Origin: Maea johnstoni
Lineage: Eukaryota; Annelida; Polychaeta; Spionida; Magelonidae
Length of the DNA: 64,000 nucleotides
Assembly (NCBI GenBank): GCA_963942565.1
Contig: OZ012685.1
Location: forward strand, 58,378,519 to 58,442,518
Direction: 5' to 3'
Of the stretch, positions 12,001-21,537 are shown piece after piece. How positions within the stretch are numbered: the stretch's first letter is position 1; the number at the start of each line of letters is the position of its first letter. Both the position numbers and the translations under genes were made by a program. Below the pieces are notes generated by a model. That model did no database searches. It was given only the letters and a program-made list of their open reading frames with translations, and had not been told where the DNA came from.

Positions 12001-14384
12001 GCTCAGTCAGGTTATACGACAGGAGGCTATCTGCAAGTGAATGGTGAGTAGCAATAGCGATATTATTGTCTCTTTAATATACCAACCAAGCTGCTTGCAT
12101 AGAGCATATGAACACTTGCATAGAGAGACCACTGCTCAGCAAATGCCCTCTCATACAAAAATTCCAATTATTTTGACTCCGGGGCCACTTGTCTAGAGAG
12201 ACTTATTCTTAAATTTCCCAATGGCAGTCTCTATATACAGTTCCAACTATATATACTCCTCTGCAATCCCATGGCTCCAAACCATGGTGCTATGTTCTGC
12301 CCATATTTATTGCTGTTTCCTCCTGCTTTCAGTCGCGTCATGACGTTGCGAGAGCACTCTGGCTGGGTGGTCAAGGTATACCTACAGAAGGGAATCGATG
12401 GCAAGATCGTGAGTGGAAGGTAAGTAACTAATCACTTCTTCTATTCATCCTTAACTAAAATACTGCCTTGGTAAATGCTTACGCCTCATAGTAGTGCGTT
12501 TTAAAATTCTTACAATGTGTATTTATTTAACATTTATAGAAATGTGTATTTATTTAACATTTATAGCAGAATTTATATTGATTTAATAATGAAATCATAT
12601 TGTTTTAATACTTTTTTAAATTATGTTTTTATAGTGAGTGTATAGATGTCATGAAAGATTTTAACTAATGTTTGCTTCATTATGTTTGTAGCAGTATGTG
12701 TTGAAATCATTAATCATCATATAGGTTTTAACAGTTGTTTGGTACATTATGTTTATTATGTATGTTTTGGTATGATAAATATAGGCAATTAGCCTACAGA
12801 TATAACTGATTGTGTATTTTCATACCTGTGGGTCTAGTCTGGCCCATGGAGATTTGAATAAAAATGATTTAAGAATTTAAAATGTTTTGGTATGATAATG
12901 AATTTTGTATATCTTTCTGCAGTGTTGGAGGCGACGTGCGTTTTTGGGATCCTCGGTTCACAGAGTCTGTGAAGACGATCAACACCTCTCAGGGACTCAC
13001 TTCTCTTGAAGTTCATCCATACGCTGACGTGCTCGCCTGGTACGTCCCACTCACCAGTGCTGGAAATCGTTGGAAAATTTCAATCAATTAGTCGATTACA
13101 GGTGAACTTGGATATGACAGACTCAATGGGACCAGGAAAATTGGTCCGTCATATGCAAAATCTGTTGTATACATATGGCAAATACTTGATATGCATCGGA
13201 CTGGGACCAAACATATCGTATGTCATATGCAAAAATCCGTCGTACAGTGGTCCGTCATATCCAAGTTCACCTGTATTATTGATTTTTATCAATGTTAATT
13301 TGCCTACTTGCCAGTATCCGATATATTACTGATTACCCCATAATTTTGAAGGATGAATGGCCAGGAACTCATAGTTCATGTTTATTACAATTTTCTTACT
13401 TCTTTCTCATCAGCTGATAGCATGATAGATCTTAGTTTAGTGTGATATGATTTGGTAACTTGAAAAAGTGTTAATTGGTCATAGGGAAATCAATTAAGAA
13501 AAAATGAGGATTTTTCTGATTGTAAATAATCAACTGACATTTTAAACATTTTATTATTATGCAATAAAAGATTCATAGTACTCTCTACCCACCACCAAAG
13601 CTTATTCTGCAAGAAACGTTCTAAACTTCTGACACTGACTCTTTGAAACTTTCATTACTTTCAGCGGCTCCGTCAACCAATGCATTACCATATTCAACCA
13701 ATCAGGAGATAACCTGAGCTTAATCAAGTACCACGAGGGCTTCATAGGACAGCGCATCGGTCCTATCAGCTGCATGGCATTTCATCCTTACAGGGTAAGT
13801 TCACAGCAAACATGGGATTATACTGAATAATTGGTATTTTTACAGGCATTTAATTTTCGCTATTTTTGCGCTCCCCATGATAGCAACTTAATGACATCCC
13901 GAATTTGAAGAAGCACAAACACCCTCCAGCAGGGCTGTAAAGCAAACTTTTTAGCACCCCAAATTAAAGCCGTATACAGTAGGGTGGTTAATCTTAAAGC
14001 ATCTGGAAACATGTTCTGTATGTGTGTGTTTAGGTGTCCTAGTGTGTGTATTTATGTATGTATGTGTGTGTGTCTGTATGTAGGTAGGTATGTATGTACG
14101 TATGTGTGTATGTATGTATGTATATTATTATGTAAAATGCAATTAGACGCAATTATTAGGCATGCCAAATTAAAAGCTTTTTGTAGCTTGTATCCTAAAT
14201 TTATGTATGACATCATGAGTATTATAAGTACTAGTCTTTTTCTGTACTCCATATTGACTCAGGCAACAAAAGATTTCATGTAGTATTTAATATTCAATGT
14301 TGTTTCTTTCAGGTAAAACTGGCTGCGGGAAGTATTGACAAGTTTGTGTCTGTGTATTCTACCCCCCTGGACAAGAGACGGTGA
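225..14384 (+). CDS. RPTOR: RAPTOR (mTORC1 scaffold), C-terminal half, 5' exons outside the window
   Basis: Raptor presents substrates to mTOR kinase in mTORC1 on the lysosome surface. Exons read from splice sites and similarity to animal Raptor: 225-369 or 1184-1313 (alternative), 3836-3931, 4791-5044, 5708-5832, 6657-6843, 7559-7781, 8986-9225, 10337-10444, 10926-11032, 11913-12043, 12333-12419, 12923-13039, 13665-13794, 14313-14384 (stop TGA 14382-14384). All junctions are GT-AG, phases agree, and the sum is 674 codons with exon A or 669 with exon B, stop included. That is about half of the 1335-residue human protein. Recognisable blocks include [42 protein letters not shown] and [13 protein letters not shown], all close to vertebrate Raptor. 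The N-terminal caspase-like domain and most of the helical repeats lie left of the window. Introns hold the MITEs and simple repeats listed separately. Exon edges are inferred without transcripts. Confidence 0.93.
1184..1313 (+). CDS. RPTOR: RAPTOR alternative exon B (tandem duplicate of exon A)
   Basis: Acceptor AG at 1182-1183 and donor CCG|GTGGGT at 1314. It begins in phase 0 with [17 protein letters not shown] and ends one base into a codon, exactly like exon A, then continues into the exon at 3836. It carries LEEEKQQQQ where exon A has [11 protein letters not shown]. Using both A and B, or neither, would shift the frame of every downstream exon, so one of the two must be chosen per mRNA. 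The divergence between A and B shows this is an old exon duplication and not an assembly echo. Confidence 0.82.
2925..3279. mobile_element. Non-autonomous DNA transposon with CAGGGCTC ends
   Basis: Imperfect 16-bp terminal inverted repeats (CAGGGCTCGACGTTAA at the left, reverse complement CAGGGCTCAACATTAA at the right). Direct 5-bp repeats AATAA flank it on both sides. The interior is rich in GGGCTAG/CTAGCCC motifs and has no coding potential. It lies in the RAPTOR intron between exon B and the exon at 3836. A similar end structure occurs at 49591-49775. Confidence 0.6.
3499..3694 (+). mobile_element. piggyBac-like MITE (copy 1)
   Basis: About 200 bp, the same family as 16052-16259. Diagnostic internal blocks are AAGCACAAGGATGCAAAGAT, TAAACCCTGTCATG and GATGAGTACCCA, with the end AGCAGTATAAGGGTTA. 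The left flank has TTAA. The right flank has decayed to TTAC. Confidence 0.6.
3836..7781 (+). CDS. RPTOR: RAPTOR linker exons (serine/proline-rich, pre-propeller)
   Basis: Five exons (3836-3931, 4791-5044, 5708-5832, 6657-6843, 7559-7781). The first is serine-rich ([17 protein letters not shown]) and sits where vertebrate Raptor carries its AMPK/14-3-3 phosphosite region. The second has the [18 protein letters not shown] block followed by a helical segment ([13 protein letters not shown]) matching the last armadillo-like repeat. The third and fourth are low-complexity Ser and Pro/Gln tracts, ending with the conserved [12 protein letters not shown] motif. The fifth carries the conserved FFDWS..YF...VM..P block that enters the WD40 propeller. 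Linker length is similar to vertebrates but composition is only loosely conserved. Confidence 0.85.
4462..4666 (-). mobile_element. piggyBac-like MITE (inverted copy)
   Basis: Reverse-oriented member of the family at 16052: CTCATTAGATAGCTCTCGCT, AAACCCTGACA and TTTGCATC blocks are recognisable on either strand. It lies in the RAPTOR intron before the exon at 4791. Edges are approximate because both ends have drifted. Confidence 0.5.
5085..5180 (+). repeat. (GAT/AAT)-rich simple repeat
   Basis: Low-complexity run of GAT, AAT and GATAAT triplets in the intron after the exon ending at 5044. Confidence 0.8.
5438..5668 (+). repeat. Tandem repeat, period about 57-59 bp, four units
   Basis: GGGCAAATTTCAC recurs at about 5439, 5497, 5554 and 5613, each followed by TATAGATATTTCGATCATTA and TTATCTAGAT. 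It fills the 3' part of the RAPTOR intron before the exon at 5708. Confidence 0.85.
5937..6062 (+). repeat. (TA)n microsatellite
   Basis: About 110 bp of almost pure TA dinucleotides in a RAPTOR intron. Confidence 0.95.
6339..6609 (-). mobile_element. MITE with GGTCTTAGCCAG inverted ends
   Basis: Starts GGTCTTAGCCAG and ends CTGGCTTAGACC, a 12-bp inverted repeat with one mismatch. Subterminal motifs TTTGGACAC and GACACCCAGTTTCTAAATCC are shared with members in the SEC31 introns (28531, 35165, 45581). It is non-coding and ends 47 bp before the RAPTOR exon at 6657. Confidence 0.7.
7030..7060 (+). repeat. (ACCT)n microsatellite
   Basis: About seven ACCT units in a RAPTOR intron. Confidence 0.9.
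8134..8177 (+). repeat. A-rich homopolymer tract
   Basis: Two long A runs separated by TTAG. No clear retroposon 5' to it, so it is reported only as low complexity. Confidence 0.8.
8298..8613 (-). mobile_element. Decayed member of the GTCTTAGCC MITE family
   Basis: Begins GGACTTAGCCG and ends CGGTTAAGACTC. The interior has several TTTGGACACCC-type motifs as in the other members. It is more diverged than the copy at 6339. Confidence 0.45.
8986..14384 (+). CDS. RPTOR: RAPTOR WD40 propeller exons
   Basis: Eight exons encode a seven-bladed propeller. Blade signatures visible: [20 protein letters not shown] (8986-9225), [11 protein letters not shown] plus [14 protein letters not shown] (10337-10444), [20 protein letters not shown] (10926-11032), [14 protein letters not shown] (11913-12043), [13 protein letters not shown] (12333-12419), [10 protein letters not shown] (12923-13039) and [11 protein letters not shown] plus [20 protein letters not shown] (13665-13794). 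The last exon (14313-14384) gives [23 protein letters not shown] and the stop. Order and spacing match human Raptor. The extreme C-terminus lies inside a tandem repeat that continues past the stop. Confidence 0.92.
9528..9660 (-). repeat. Dispersed repeat, same family as 36939-37170
   Basis: Read on the minus strand it has TGTTAATTTTGC, CAGCTT and GGCAAGCTATCATGTCAGTG in the same order as copies in the SEC31 introns (36939-37170, 37985-38165) and, partially, 25598-25735 and 49880-50025. No coding capacity or clear inverted ends were found. Confidence 0.4.
10069..10270 (+). mobile_element. piggyBac-like MITE
   Basis: Begins CCCTTCCAACGCTGAG and ends CTTTAGGG followed by TTAA (left flank TTTA). 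It shares the blocks TAAAGCACAAGGATGCGAAG and AGCTCTCGCTGAGTACTC with the member at 16052. It ends about 65 bp before the RAPTOR exon at 10337. Confidence 0.6.
11536..11700 (+). mobile_element. tRNA-derived SINE (partial)
   Basis: The head resembles a tRNA: an A-box-like TAGCTCAATTGG at 11549-11560 and a B-box-like GGTTCCATTCC. The anticodon-loop region ACTAGTAAT recalls tRNA-Thr(AGT). The acceptor and anticodon stems do not pair well, so it is not a working tRNA. The head is followed by CTGTCCTTGGGCAAGACAGT, a sequence common in SINE bodies of marine invertebrates. The 3' end is not resolved. Confidence 0.6.
13099..13273. mobile_element. pogo/Tigger-like MITE
   Basis: A 175-bp element with inverted ends of about 24 bp starting CAGGTGAACTTGGATATGAC, matched at the right by GTCATATCCAAGTTCACCTG. 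TA dinucleotides flank it on both sides, as expected for Tc1/mariner/pogo insertion. The interior repeats GGTCCGTCATATGCAAAATC-like segments. It lies in the RAPTOR intron after the exon ending at 13039. Confidence 0.65.
13826..13910 (-). repeat. Short dispersed repeat (also at about 9336-9430 and 24446-24535)
   Basis: All three sites share TTTACAGGCATTTAATTTTC, CGCTA, a GCTATCAT block and a tract of similar spacing in one or the other orientation. Function and family are not recognised. Confidence 0.4.
14038..14128 (+). repeat. (TATG/TGTG)n simple repeat
   Basis: TATGTATG/TGTGTGTG-rich low-complexity stretch in the last RAPTOR intron. Confidence 0.9.
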
Positions 14385-14690
14385 CATCAGGTTGACAGTC
14401 GGCACTGGGCACCCCACCCCTACGCCCTTATGTTACTATAAATCATGTTCGCTATTACTACCCGTTGAATACAGGGACAGGAGGTTGATAGGCGGCGCTG
14501 CATGCCCCATTACTACACCTTTATGTTACTATAAATCATAGTTGCTATCCCAACCCATGGGAAAGAAACTGACGGCAGGTTGATAGCAGGCACTGGGAGC
14601 CCAACCCTACGCCCTTAAGTTACTATAAATCATGTTCGCTATTTCATCCTGCAGGGTAAGAAAAGGTGACACCAGGTTGAGAGCAGGCAC
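14353..14690 (+). repeat. Tandem repeat (period 93-97 bp, about 3.5 units) starting in the RAPTOR stop region
   Basis: The marker GTTGA in CAGGTTGA/GAGGTTGA falls at 14391, 14484, 14579 and 14676. Each unit also has GGCACTGGG and CCCTTATGTTACTATAAATC. The left edge of the first unit covers the last coding bases of RAPTOR (TACCCCCCTGGACAAGAG and the stop), and later units have diverged versions of the same stretch (for example CATCCTGCAGGGTAAGAAAA). The C-terminal tail of the protein is thus encoded by repeat unit 1. Confidence 0.75.
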
Positions 14691-15699
14691 AAAAATTACG
14701 CAACATCTCCTTATGGATGATTACTGTGGGGAATGGGGATGGGCAAGGTTTAACATTCATGTATGATTTAACTATCGAAACAGTAGAAATGATTAAAAAA
14801 GAAATTCCTTACCAAGATTAACCATTGAGCATACTTAACAAGGCCAGCACATATTCTAGAGTACAAGTTAACTTACACAAGTTGATAAAAAGCATTATCA
14901 ATATGCACAGGTGTCCAGATCCTAGATTTTCACTTATTATGTGCGACAGTTTTATGAATATGTCTAACCTCTAAAAGAGATATTCACATTTACATATTTT
15001 ACTGTGTGAAAACCCTGCCTTAAAGTGCTAGGCTGGGGTATAACTAGCTATTTGCCAAAGAGCTATGAGAAACAGTGCTTTAAATGTTAGGTATTCAAGT
15101 TGCACTAGAGCCACATGACTTCCTGCTTCGGATCTGGGAATGATCCAGCACCGGATAACCAGGGTATTAACTTTGGGTACTAACAACAACCTATTCTATG
15201 GTATTTTAGAATAGTCAGGTAAAATGAATAAAGTTGGAACTGTCATCGTAACTGCTTGATACACCGGATGAATATGGAGAAAAGCTTGGTATAGAACTAT
15301 CATTGATGAGGAGGGCAGTGAAATAGACAGCTCATTGTAATACGATACTGTAATAAGAGTTCAGGTAGTGTTCAAAGGTTTAGCCAAGTTAAATCTTTCA
15401 TTCCTAGACAGCACCATGTGGGCCTGCAGGATAAGATTTCATGAAGACATTGGATACATATGTCAATGAGTATCATAGCATTTGTGGTAGGAATTCTGTG
15501 CATGAATGGGTTCACGAACAGAGGTAATCAAAATATCAATCAAATATATTGTTTAAACAACACATCAGAATACCTAATAAGATACACATGTAACCTTTGA
15601 AGCACAAAAGATGCCATGAAATATAATCCGCTCAACATTATAAGTAGAGTATCAGCTTGGATTGACGCAGCTGTGGTGATGACAGTCCTGATAAAAACC

Positions 15700-15905
15700 T
15701 GTTAGTGAACACACGTGTCAAACAAGACCACCTGTATTCAAAGACCAGTACCACAAATACCCTGAATAAAAAATGCTTTGAATGGCGTTAAGATAGTCCT
15801 TATAAAGGCTTGTTGGAACCTGTTGGTAAACACACCTCTCAAACAAGACCACCTGTGAACAAAGACCAGTGTCACAAATACCCCTGAAGAAAAATGCTTT
15901 GAATT
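15700..15905 (+). repeat. Tandem duplication, unit about 120 bp
   Basis: CAAACAAGACCACCTGT, AAAGACCAGT..CACAAATACC and AAATGCTTTGAAT occur in the same order twice. Motifs such as ACAAAGACCA make it look like part of a satellite-type repeat. Confidence 0.7.
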
Positions 15906-16051
15906 TCACCTGTATGTAGAGACCATCTGTCTACAAAACCACTCATAACGCATCCAGATCGTGGTCTTTCTTGTGGCGATAGATTTGATGCAAATCCTGA
16001 GGATGGACGATGTTGTCTATGTGTGAATCCTTAGCATTGCCAAACCATTAA

Positions 16052-16259
16052 CCCTTCTTCTGCTGAGTGAGGCTACTCTCGTCCAAAGCACAAGGAGACG
16101 GGGATTCTTGAAATCCATCTAAACCTTGTCATGTTGGTATTCATTGGATAGCTCTCGCTGAGTACTCTCAGATGAGTACCCATCTGCCAGGGTTTCAGTC
16201 ATTATTTAGATTTTTGCATCAATTTGCATGGACTAAGTTAGCCACCAGGAGCATAAGGG
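16052..16259 (+). mobile_element. piggyBac-like MITE, best-preserved copy
   Basis: The 208-bp core starts CCCTTC and ends AAGGG, flanked on both sides by TTAA (16048-16051 and 16260-16263). TTAA target duplication with CCC/GGG ends is the piggyBac hallmark. There is no transposase, so it is non-autonomous. Related copies: 3499, 4462 (inverted), 10069 and 44819. Confidence 0.7.
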
Positions 16260-16969
16260 TTAAGATTTATAGTATAACAAGAATTGTGATATGAGGAATA
16301 GTCCACATTTAAGGCACAGCAACAAGTTGTTATTACTTGTGCATTGTTCTGGGAATGCATGGTACTTGTTGCACCTAGCCAAGAAAAAGTGTTTGCTGTG
16401 CTTCGCCAGAGTAAGTCAAAATAACCTAAGTGTCACTTATAAAAAATATCAATGTATTATGAGAGTAATATAAAATATTCCATCAATGTGTTTTGTAGTG
16501 AAAAGAGTAATTTTTGATTTGAGTATCATGAAGTGATAATAAATTATATTGAAATCTGAACTGATTTATTTGCTGGTGATTAACTGTGGAAAGTTTAATC
16601 AAAGGTTACTAATTGAGTCAAGTAGTTTTTTGTAAGTAGGAATTTAATCTATTTGAAGTGTCCCACTTGAATATATTTGGTTGCGACTAATATAGTGAAA
16701 ACACCAATTGTAGTATATATTTCATGTATACTTGATGTTGAATGATGGAATATATTTAGGAATCTTGCTTTAGAATGGTACCAGATACTACGGCTACTGA
16801 AACATTGTGATAATTTTGTTATTAAATTAACAGTTGGATATGGAAATAGTGATTGGAAAATCATGTTGTTGCACAGTAGATATAGTCCCTTATAGAGTGA
16901 ACGAAATGTTTTAACTCGAGTCACCTCAACTTACCAAAAGTTTCTGAGAATCTCTTCTTGCTCCTTATA

Positions 16970-17152
16970 GTTTATTTTTGCTATGTGTAAAGCTTCACGC
17001 ACAGTGTATCCAAAAAGAAACTTTGTGACAGTTTATTTTTGCTATGTGTAAAGCTTCACGCACAGTGTATCCAAAAAGAAACTTTGTGACAGTTTATTTT
17101 TGCTATGTGTACAGCTTCACGCACAGTGTATCCAAGAAGAATTTTTCTGACA
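16970..17152 (+). repeat. 61-bp unit in three tandem copies
   Basis: GTTTATTTTTGCTATGTGTA recurs at 16970, 17031 and 17092. Each unit contains AGCTTCACGCACAGTGTATC. The first two are almost identical. Confidence 0.9.
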
Positions 17153-17594
17153 CTATTGGTCAGAATCAAGCATTGTTACCTGCATATAAACATCCTGTCT
17201 GTGTTGAACAGTGGTGATTTTACTTTTTGTAAATGTTGAATCTTTCTCTAATAGCTCTATGACCAGAGTTTGAGCATTAGGATGGTCTACCACTTTAAGA
17301 TTTCAAAACCCTAGACATTATTCCAAAAAAAGGAAGAAAAGGAAAATTGTTTCCTTGAAGGAAAAATACCACTTTCATTAAAGTTTTTACGAAAATCCTT
17401 TTGTATGCGCTCATTTTTTTGGCATGAAGTATTAACAGATGTAATGAACTGCTTAATATGTTTCATTCGCACAAGTGATTTTTGTGCTACCTGGCTTTTC
17501 TGTTTTAATGTGGATGCTCTCCAACACTTGACTCCCTTACTAATTAGTAGTTGTCGGTTGTGAGAACTGCTGAAAACAGTTGTATTTTCAGGTG

Positions 17595-18051
17595 AGGCCA
17601 CTCCAATTTAATTACTTGTCTTACGAGCTTCTTTTGGAAAAAAAATCCTGTCAGACTCCAAAAAAAAAGAAAAAAAAAGTTACCTTTGGTGTCTTACGGA
17701 CGAAAGTGGTTTTGAAATTTTCTGTCAGACTCAAAAAAAAAAAAAAAAAAGTGCAAGTTTTAAGAAGATTCTTTGTAAGGGTGATTCAATCAACTACAGG
17801 AAGCTATCATTGCTGTAGTAGAGCCTCAGACCTGAGGATGTATATCTCCCACCCTTTAGGTTACAGGGATTTATTGATTGATTGATTTGATTTAGTTGAG
17901 AATAGGCTGGTAGAAACATATCGCTACCAGTCCTAGTCGACAGACTCTGAAAAAAATAAAAGTCTGATTTTTCAACTTTTTTTTTTATTCCAAAATGGCT
18001 CATTTCCTACCTCCTGAGCACGTAAGACAAGTAAATAAATTGGAGTGGCCT
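17595..18051. mobile_element. DNA element with 34-bp inverted ends, present only in copy 1
   Basis: Ends AGGCCACTCCAATTTA / TAAATTGGAGTGGCCT extend to about 34 bp with two mismatches. The equivalent site in copy 2 (about 39703-39730) is empty. Similar CTGAA(AA)CAG strings flank the insertion. The interior has A-rich homopolymers and no coding region. Confidence 0.65.
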
Positions 18052-19066
18052 GAACAGCTTGGGCTATCCTAATTTTGCAAGTATAGCTAATTTATTTCAT
18101 GCCTGCTTCTAAGTTTCCATTCAGTACATACTAGTATTTCACTTGCCTTATCAGATGCCTAAGTTTCTATATGCAGATGGTAAATAATTAAGTTTTGTGC
18201 AAGCAAATGTCAACCTTAGATTTCCTAGCATCAAGATAATTTTGAAAAGCGTATGTATTCTTAAATGTGTGCACATTCTTATTTTCAAGAAGCATTCTCT
18301 TCTGTCTGATAAACTTGTGTGATACAAGTAGATATGTCTGCCTACCGCATATCTAGATTGACAATAAAAAAATCGTTCTGCTTAAAATGTCATAATCAAA
18401 GAACCTATGTGTAGATTACGGAAAAATATCAAGCACTGATGTATCAGTTAATCTGAAGTATAGTATAGAGATTAAAATGAGTGTAATAAGATAATGAATT
18501 GTATAAATGATTGGATATAGGGGAGAAGCGTGTTGAATAATGGTAACCTTATTCTTGGTGTTGCTGACCTCGCTATTAGCCAAGGCCAAATGCACTGTAT
18601 TATATTATGCAAAATAAAATCCAACCTGTAAACACTATGTTATCTTGTCAGTCTTTTCTGGTTCTAGGAGGCGGCCCCTTTCTCATAACTCATGCTTATT
18701 CTTAATGCCACTTTTAATATAAAATCCAGGTCCCAATGGGCCTAAAAGGTACTGGATGAGACTTCTGCTGGTAGACTACATATGCTGCATTGCATTATCT
18801 CCCAGAAGTAAGTTCCTTGTCCCGAAGAACACTTTCCCCCACCCAATTAATTCTTCAGACAGTAGTCCCAACTATGACCTCTATAATGGCCTCATATGAC
18901 TTCTAGCATCATCCTGGGGACCAGCCTTTGGTGAGATAAATAGAAACCAACAACCACTTGGTTCCTGGTAAGAGAGAAGCTTGAGAGGTTGTATTGAAAT
19001 ATGTAAGCTAGCCTTAACTAAATACTAGTCCTCAACTCGACCTTGTTTTCAAAGTAGTTCCAGCAG

Positions 19067-19210
19067 GAACTGAGGGCATCAAGGATATTCAACAGGTCTG
19101 CTTAGTCTTAACATAGGGAACATTAGGGTTAAAAATATGAACTGAGGGCATCAAGGATATTCAACAGGTCTGCTTAGTCTTAACATAGGGAACATTAGGG
19201 TTAAAAATAT
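19067..19210 (+). repeat. 72-bp tandem duplication
   Basis: GAACTGAGGGCATCAAGGAT through GAACATTAGGGTTAAAAATAT is present twice head to tail. Copy 2 of the locus has it once (about 40978-41050). Confidence 0.85.
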
Positions 19211-19442
19211 CTGATAGATAAATTTACAGAGGTAACTTGATATAAAAGGTTATTTTCTTCATTTAAAGAGTTTGCTCTCAGCTTAATTCATATGATACGA
19301 CATACAGGTAAAAGCACCTTATTCTAAGTTAACAATAGGTACATTGTGTGGCTTTAATGACATAAACAAAACAAACATCTTGAATCAGTTTCACTGATAA
19401 AGAACGATGGAAAACAACTATCATTTTAAATTGGTTTCATAT

Positions 19443-19448
19443 TTTATT
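19443..19448 (-). terminator. Candidate polyadenylation signal, SEC31 copy 1
   Basis: AATAAA on the minus strand about 2.5 kb past the stop, in a block (GTGCCAACAAATGTTTCAAT) strongly conserved in copy 2. Nearer alternatives cannot be excluded. Confidence 0.35.
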
Positions 19449-21537
19449 GGGTGCCAACAAATGTTTCAATAATGTAATCTGTACATAATTCCATCCATCA
19501 CTATCGGCACTGGCATTAAATAAACTATGTGCACATTTTCTATTTCATTCGCCTCATCCAATACCTATTCATACACTATATTATGAAACACTCAATGACA
19601 AAAAACAGCATCTAGGCATCTCCCTCCCTATGTTGGCTTTTCACCAGGGCCTTCGGCAGCAATAGGTCGGACATTCATTCAGACACCTGAAGTTCTTGAA
19701 AAACATGCATCAAGACTAGGACTCAACTTCAAGATACAATGCGATTTCTTGAAAGTAAATACACATTTATTATTATTTTGAGAATATCTCACTGTCTCTC
19801 ATGTAAGAAAGAGATACCAAAATTGTTCTGTTTCCCTCTTTTGGACACCCAATGCAATATATTAGAGCAGGACCTGGTTTCCAATTCCAGTTAAGTTGAA
19901 ATACTGACATAGTTTCATGACATGATAGGATTTACGTAGACATTTTCATGACGCAATGAGCAAAGCTTTTTAGATCCATTCTCTGGCCTTAATAGGACAA
20001 CCAGGCAAGACAACAGCGAGTTAAATACGCATAAATTAGAAGTGAAATGAGAAGTAGCAACACTTTTAGACAAATACAGACGCCTTTGATTAATTCAACG
20101 ATAATGAATATTTGAGTGGTCCTACTATTTCACCTTAAAACACATCCATTTCAGGGGGACTTTTTGAAGTGATTTATCCAAAAATATTGCAAAAACCTTT
20201 TACATGAAAGTACTTCACGGAAAGGTTACATGATATCAATTAACTTTCTTCCTGAAATTGGTTGCATATCTCCAGGTCATCTAGGTGTATAGATATGTAA
20301 ACTTAGTTCTATCTCATCTATAGGTTTATCACTAATTTCAAAATTCAGCTTTAATAAAACATGCCTTTTTACACATACAAATTAATCTCTGAGATCACAT
20401 CTCAGACAATATTAATACAAATGGCTTGCCACTAAGGACTGCGATGCCTTCATATCCAAGTAGCAGTACAATAAATATAGCAGAGCATTTATTAGATTAT
20501 GTTGTCTACTTATGCCAGGCCTCATTTTCACTGTTTTAAAGTAGAGGTTGCAATTTAAACAACCAACTAAAATGTAAACATGCAGTTAGCTTCAAAGCAG
20601 TGGTAATTACAGTGGATTGTAACACTTAACGAAGTTTTTCCCCAAATAAACTCTATATACTTTCTTTGGTTGGGATCTTAAGAGAACAGTTATCATCTGT
20701 TATTGATATTCATGCAACACTGGAACATTTATCAGCCTTCAACAATCAGGAAAGGTTGTACAAATAGGTATCCCATCAGCCTGGATCATTAATAATGACA
20801 ATTTAACATTTCAATTCTATATGAATACATTTCTTATGTGGGGCTAGTATATATTTAGGCACCTACCCCCACCTGACTAACAAAGACATTATTTTCCAAG
20901 ATCCCGAAACTCTCTGATGGTTCACAGAAGTATAGTAGACATCACATATTCCATGCAGGGTTCTCAAAATGGTGATGTATAATGTGTCAGTGCGAATTCT
21001 TTGATTGGAATTTTGACAAGAACCAATATTGTATTCATCAACACAAGCGTGTATAGTGTTCGCTTTTCTGGCCAATTTCACACAAATAAATAAATCATCA
21101 ACCATGATATAACTCTGAGAAACAGAACAATTTAACTTCATTTCTCTAGGAGAGAGATAAGCAAATCAGAGATTTGAGGAAACCTGTCGGTCATCAACAG
21201 ATGTTTGGCAGCATGCACATGCCTTTATCGTTTGATCATAGAGTAAGACACTGCACACTGGTCTGTTTTGAGATTGGCCTGGAGAAATATCTCAAACATT
21301 CCCTACTTGCAAAATATTAATCAATAAATATTGCCATAAAATCAAATTTAAAGCTAAAACCAAATCCCAGCTGTTTCAGATAAGATCTGTGTAGAGTGCA
21401 AGGATGGCACATATATTCTAACCCCTTTCAATCATGAAACCATTTCTACATTGAGTTACATACCCCCTAAATGGATAGTGTCAATGTATGGGTCAATTAA
21501 CCCATGCAGAAAAATAGACATTTTATCTACTTTCAAT

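Larger units (their letters stand above)
14691..17230. other. Intergenic or RAPTOR 3'UTR sequence, no gene seen
   Basis: No exon with similarity to a known protein. Candidate plus-strand polyadenylation signals AATAAA occur at 15227-15232 and 15765-15770, and either could end the RAPTOR mRNA. Contents otherwise are a duplicated block (15700-15905), a MITE (16052-16259) and a triplicated 61-bp unit (16970-17152). Confidence 0.5.
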
